From Kiritimatiellia bacterium (lineage in GTDB: Bacteria > Verrucomicrobiota > Kiritimatiellia > RFP12 > UBA1067), in contig JAKSOY010000039.1 of NCBI GenBank assembly GCA_024405255.1, forward strand, positions 1 to 24,328: 24,328 nucleotides of DNA, in the 5' to 3' direction. The position numbers and the translations under genes were made by a program. Position 1 is the first letter of the stretch. The number at the start of each line of letters is the position of its first letter. A model generated the notes under the pieces. That model did not search any database. It saw only the letters and a list, made by a program, of their open reading frames with translations, and had not been told where the DNA came from. Positions 22,011 to 24,328 of this stretch are shown here, piece after piece.

Positions 22011-22706
22011 TTACCTACCTTCCTTGCGATCTCCACGCTCGCGACGCTCGCCGCGTTCGCGACGGGGGCTCTGACGAGGCTGGAAATCCTCTTTCTTGCA
22101 GATCCACACCTTGATGCCGATCTTGCCGGCCGTGGTGTTGGCTTCCGCGAAACCGTAATCGATGTTCGCACGCAGCGTGTGCAGCGGCACCTTGCCCTCA
22201 CGGCTCCATTCAACACGCGCGATTTCCGCACCGTTGATACGACCCGAGGCATGCACCTTGATGCCGTCCACGCCCATGTCCATCGCAACCTTCTGCGCAC
22301 GCTTCATCGCACGCTTGAGCGCGATACGCTTCTCGAGCTGCTGCGCGATGTTCTCGGCAACGAGCTGCGCGTCCGCGTCGGCATCACGCACTTCCTTGAT
22401 TTCGAGGTAAACTTCCTTCTTGGTCATCTTCTCGAGGTCCTGGCGCACGCGATCGACGTCCTGGCCCTTCTTGCCGATGATCACACCCGGACGGGCGCTG
22501 AAGAGCGAGACACGCACGCGGTTGGCGTAGCGCTCGATCATGATCTTCGACAGGGCGGCCTCGACGAAGCGCTTCTTCACGTACTCGCGGATCTGCTGAT
22601 CCTCGACGAGAAACGCGCTGAACGCCTTCTTGGGGGCGAACCAGCGGCTGCGCCACGCGCGGTTAACCGGCAGGCGAAAGCCGGTGGGGTTGACTTTCTG
22701 ACCCAT
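22011..22706 (-). CDS. rpsC: 30S ribosomal protein S3
   Basis: 231 residues from [18 protein letters not shown], the universal S3 start; the frame is open further upstream but that part is shadow sequence inside rplV. The KH domain is intact ([20 protein letters not shown], GxxG loop IGKKGQ), then the C-terminal domain [20 protein letters not shown] and [10 protein letters not shown]. It ends in a charged Arg/Glu-rich tail. S3 lines the mRNA entry tunnel. The start overlaps the rplV stop (TAATG). Confidence 0.97.
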   Translation of the reverse strand: MGQKVNPTGFRLPVNRAWRSRWFAPKKAFSAFLVEDQQIREYVKKRFVEAALSKIMIERYANRVRVSLFSARPGVIIGKKGQDVDRVRQDLEKMTKKEVYLEIKEVRDADADAQLVAENIAQQLEKRIALKRAMKRAQKVAMDMGVDGIKVHASGRINGAEIARVEWSREGKVPLHTLRANIDYGFAEANTTAGKIGIKVWICKKEDFQPRQSPRRERGERRERGDRKEGR

Positions 22707-23050
22707 TATTTGCTCTCCTTGCCGTCCGTCAGGACGACCTTGCAGTGGCAGAGACGGTGCGCGATCGGATGACGCGAGCCGCGGGCGGTCGGCCAGAACC
22801 GGCGAATACGCACGGACTCGTCGAACACGCACTGTTTGACCGTCAGCGTGGCAACGTCAAGACCATTGTTGTTCGTGGCATTGGCGATGGCGCTGAGCAG
22901 CGTCTTCTTGAGAATCGTCGCCGCCTTGCGGGGCGAGAACTCGACAACCTTGAGAGCCGCCGAAACCGGCAGACCCTGGCATTCACGCGCAAGCGGACGA
23001 CCCTTGATCGCCGACATGCGGGCATTGCGGGTAAGTGCAATCACTTCCAT
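22706..23050 (-). CDS. rplV: 50S ribosomal protein L22
   Basis: 114 residues. L22 has a globular domain on the surface and a beta-hairpin reaching into the exit tunnel, at the macrolide-binding constriction. The core [40 protein letters not shown] and the hairpin [20 protein letters not shown] are recognised. The N-terminal helix is unusual: where most homologues have the SPRKxRxV motif right after RxAR, here it reads [20 protein letters not shown], and an SPRK motif comes later. Length is normal. Confidence 0.94.
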   Translation of the reverse strand: MEVIALTRNARMSAIKGRPLARECQGLPVSAALKVVEFSPRKAATILKKTLLSAIANATNNNGLDVATLTVKQCVFDESVRIRRFWPTARGSRHPIAHRLCHCKVVLTDGKESK

Positions 23051-23054
23051 GAGC

Positions 23055-23336
23055 TTACCTCTTCTCTTCCTTCTTCACGAGCGCGCCATGCGACTTGAAC
23101 GTACGCGTGGGAGCGAACTCGCCGAGACGATGACCGACCATGTTCTCGGTGATGTACACCTGCAGGTGCTGCTTGCCATTGTGGATCGCGAACGTCAGAC
23201 CGACGAAATCCGGGAGGACCATCGAACGACGGCTCCACGTCTTGATCGGCTGCTTCTTGTTCGCGGACTTCATCTTTTCGACCTTGCGGAGGAGGGAATC
23301 CTCCACGTACGGTCCCTTCTTGAGAGAACGCGCCAT
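23055..23336 (-). CDS. rpsS: 30S ribosomal protein S19
   Basis: 93 residues, typical size. S19 lies on the head of the small subunit, next to S13. Canonical pieces are [54 protein letters not shown] and [12 protein letters not shown]. It is spaced 3 bases from rplB and 4 from rplV. Confidence 0.98.
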   Translation of the reverse strand: MARSLKKGPYVEDSLLRKVEKMKSANKKQPIKTWSRRSMVLPDFVGLTFAIHNGKQHLQVYITENMVGHRLGEFAPTRTFKSHGALVKKEEKR

Positions 23337-23339
23337 GTT

Positions 23340-24164
23340 TTACTTCCTCCGCTTGACGATGACCTTGTTGGACGCCTTGTTCGGCTTGCGGGTCTTGCCG
23401 CCCTTCGCGAGCTGACCCCACGGCGAGCACGGATTCGTACCGCCGGACGTACGGCCTTCGCCGCCGCCCATCGGGTGGTCAACCGGGTTCATCGCCACGC
23501 CGCGCACCGTCGGACGGATGCCGAGATAGCGCTTGCGGCCGGCCTTGCCGAGCTTGATGGAACCCCAGTCCTTGTTGCCGACCGAGCCGACGCACGCGAG
23601 GCAGCGGCCGTCGAAGATGCGGACTTCGCCAGACGGCATCTTCAGCGTCACGCGGTTGCCGTCACGCGCCATGACCTGGCAGCTGTTGCCAGCCGAACGG
23701 CTGACCTTCGCGCCCTGGCCCGGGACGAGCTCGATCGCGTGGACGAAGAGACCGAGCGGGATCTGGACGAGCGGGAGGCAGTTGCCGACCGTCGCCTCGG
23801 CCTTCGGGCCGTTCATGACCTTCATGCCCTGCTTCAGGCCTTCCGGCGCGAGGATGTAGCTCTTCTGGCCGTCGGCGTACTCGATGAGGGCGAGGTAGGC
23901 GCTGCGGGTCGGATCGTAGGCGATGTCCTTGACCGTCGCCTCGACGTCAAACTTGTTGCGCTTGAAGTCGACGATGCGCATGCGCTGCTTCACGCCGCCG
24001 CCGTGATGACGGGTGGTGATGCGGCCCTGGTTGTTGCGGCCCGCGGTCTTGCGGACGGCCTTCGTCAGGCTCTTCACCGGCTTCTTCTCGGTGATCTCCT
24101 CGAACGTCGCGGATTCGCGGAAGCGCATGCCGCACGAACGAGCCTTGTATGTTTTAAGTCCCAT
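23340..24164 (-). CDS. rplB: 50S ribosomal protein L2
   Basis: 274 residues, full length. L2 is needed for subunit joining and peptidyl transferase activity. NNQGRITTRHHGGGVKQRMR and the C-terminal signature RGVAMNPVDHPMGGGEGRTS are intact, including the conserved histidine of the DHP motif. The end GKKTRKxxK type is present as GGKTRKPNKASNKVIVKRRK. AAGGAGC precedes the ATG; the rplW stop is 14 bases upstream. Confidence 0.98.
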   Translation of the reverse strand: MGLKTYKARSCGMRFRESATFEEITEKKPVKSLTKAVRKTAGRNNQGRITTRHHGGGVKQRMRIVDFKRNKFDVEATVKDIAYDPTRSAYLALIEYADGQKSYILAPEGLKQGMKVMNGPKAEATVGNCLPLVQIPLGLFVHAIELVPGQGAKVSRSAGNSCQVMARDGNRVTLKMPSGEVRIFDGRCLACVGSVGNKDWGSIKLGKAGRKRYLGIRPTVRGVAMNPVDHPMGGGEGRTSGGTNPCSPWGQLAKGGKTRKPNKASNKVIVKRRK

Positions 24165-24178
24165 TGTCTTCGAGCTCC

Positions 24179-24328
24179 TTAGACCTGTTCGATGCGCTCG
24201 CCGGCCTTCACGGTGACGATCGCCTTCTTGTAGGTGGCTTCCTTGACCGCACGGCGGGTGCCGCGGACATACCTGAGCCCGCCCTTCACGTTGGCGGTGC
24301 GGACCGCGAGCACGTGCACGCCGAACTT
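24179..24328 (-). CDS. rplW: 50S ribosomal protein L23 (partial, C-terminal 49 residues)
   Basis: The frame enters at the right window edge and ends in TAA at 24179-24181. Visible residues include FGVHVLAVRTANVKGG, TRRAVKEATYKKAIVTVKAG and ERIE, matching the C-terminal half of L23 (V-x-x-VNT-x-x-x-x-GK then KKA-x-V-x-L-x-x-G). L23 docks trigger factor and SRP at the tunnel exit. Position directly before rplB is as expected for the S10 operon. The N-terminal half lies beyond the window. Confidence 0.93.
   Translation of the reverse strand, partial: KFGVHVLAVRTANVKGGLRYVRGTRRAVKEATYKKAIVTVKAGERIEQV

Noticed and set aside
22707..22832. N-terminal extension of rpsC
   Set aside because: S3 universally starts MGQK, and the extra 42 residues are an out-of-frame reading of rplV.
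22836..24182. Plus-strand 448-codon open frame opposite rplV-rplB
   Set aside because: It spans several well-conserved ribosomal genes on the other strand; composition is that of an antisense frame.

Overview
This window reads as a chromosomal segment from a bacterium of the PVC superphylum. A member of Kiritimatiellota/Verrucomicrobiota is my best guess. The evidence is a vertically conserved S10-spc ribosomal protein cluster next to very large secreted proteins built from LamG-like and autotransporter-associated beta-strand modules plus a CotH-type kinase, a combination common in that group. The lineage is inferred from protein style, not from a marker comparison. Almost everything lies on the minus strand, so the reading order runs from the right end to the left.

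Right part (about 17330-24328): seventeen ribosomal protein genes in the classic order rplW (cut by the window edge), rplB, rpsS, rplV, rpsC, rplP, rpmC, rpsQ, rplN, rplX, rplE, rpsN (zinc type), rpsH, rplF, rplR, rpsE, rplO. Gaps are 0-32 bases, with several TAATG/TGATG stop-start overlaps. rpmD (L30) is missing between rpsE and rplO. The cluster stops after rplO at a good Rho-independent terminator, where many bacteria continue into secY.

Middle part (about 2285-17300): three large exported proteins. The first (1651 aa) has its own consensus promoter and a leader with two hairpins; it carries beta-strand repeats and two tandem LamG domains. A GC-rich terminator follows, then a second promoter built almost like the first. 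That promoter drives a 2298-aa mosaic of duplicated LamG-like modules. Eight bases after its stop begins a 953-aa CotH-family protein. All three end in the same short tail, G-[LF]-x-[LI]-[FI]-[VLF]-R-COOH, which I do not recognise as a described sorting signal. They also share a W-x-G...P-x-N-W module. Together they look like a cell-surface system: two giant display or binding proteins and a secreted kinase-like partner carrying the same tail.

Left part (1-2239): a frameshifted gene of lower GC, encoding an exported protein of four divergent repeats. A 280-base stretch without a gene follows, then the last ~60 codons of a plus-strand gene of extreme GC content (about 80%) cut by the window edge. 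No tRNA, rRNA, CRISPR array, insertion sequence or attachment site was seen.
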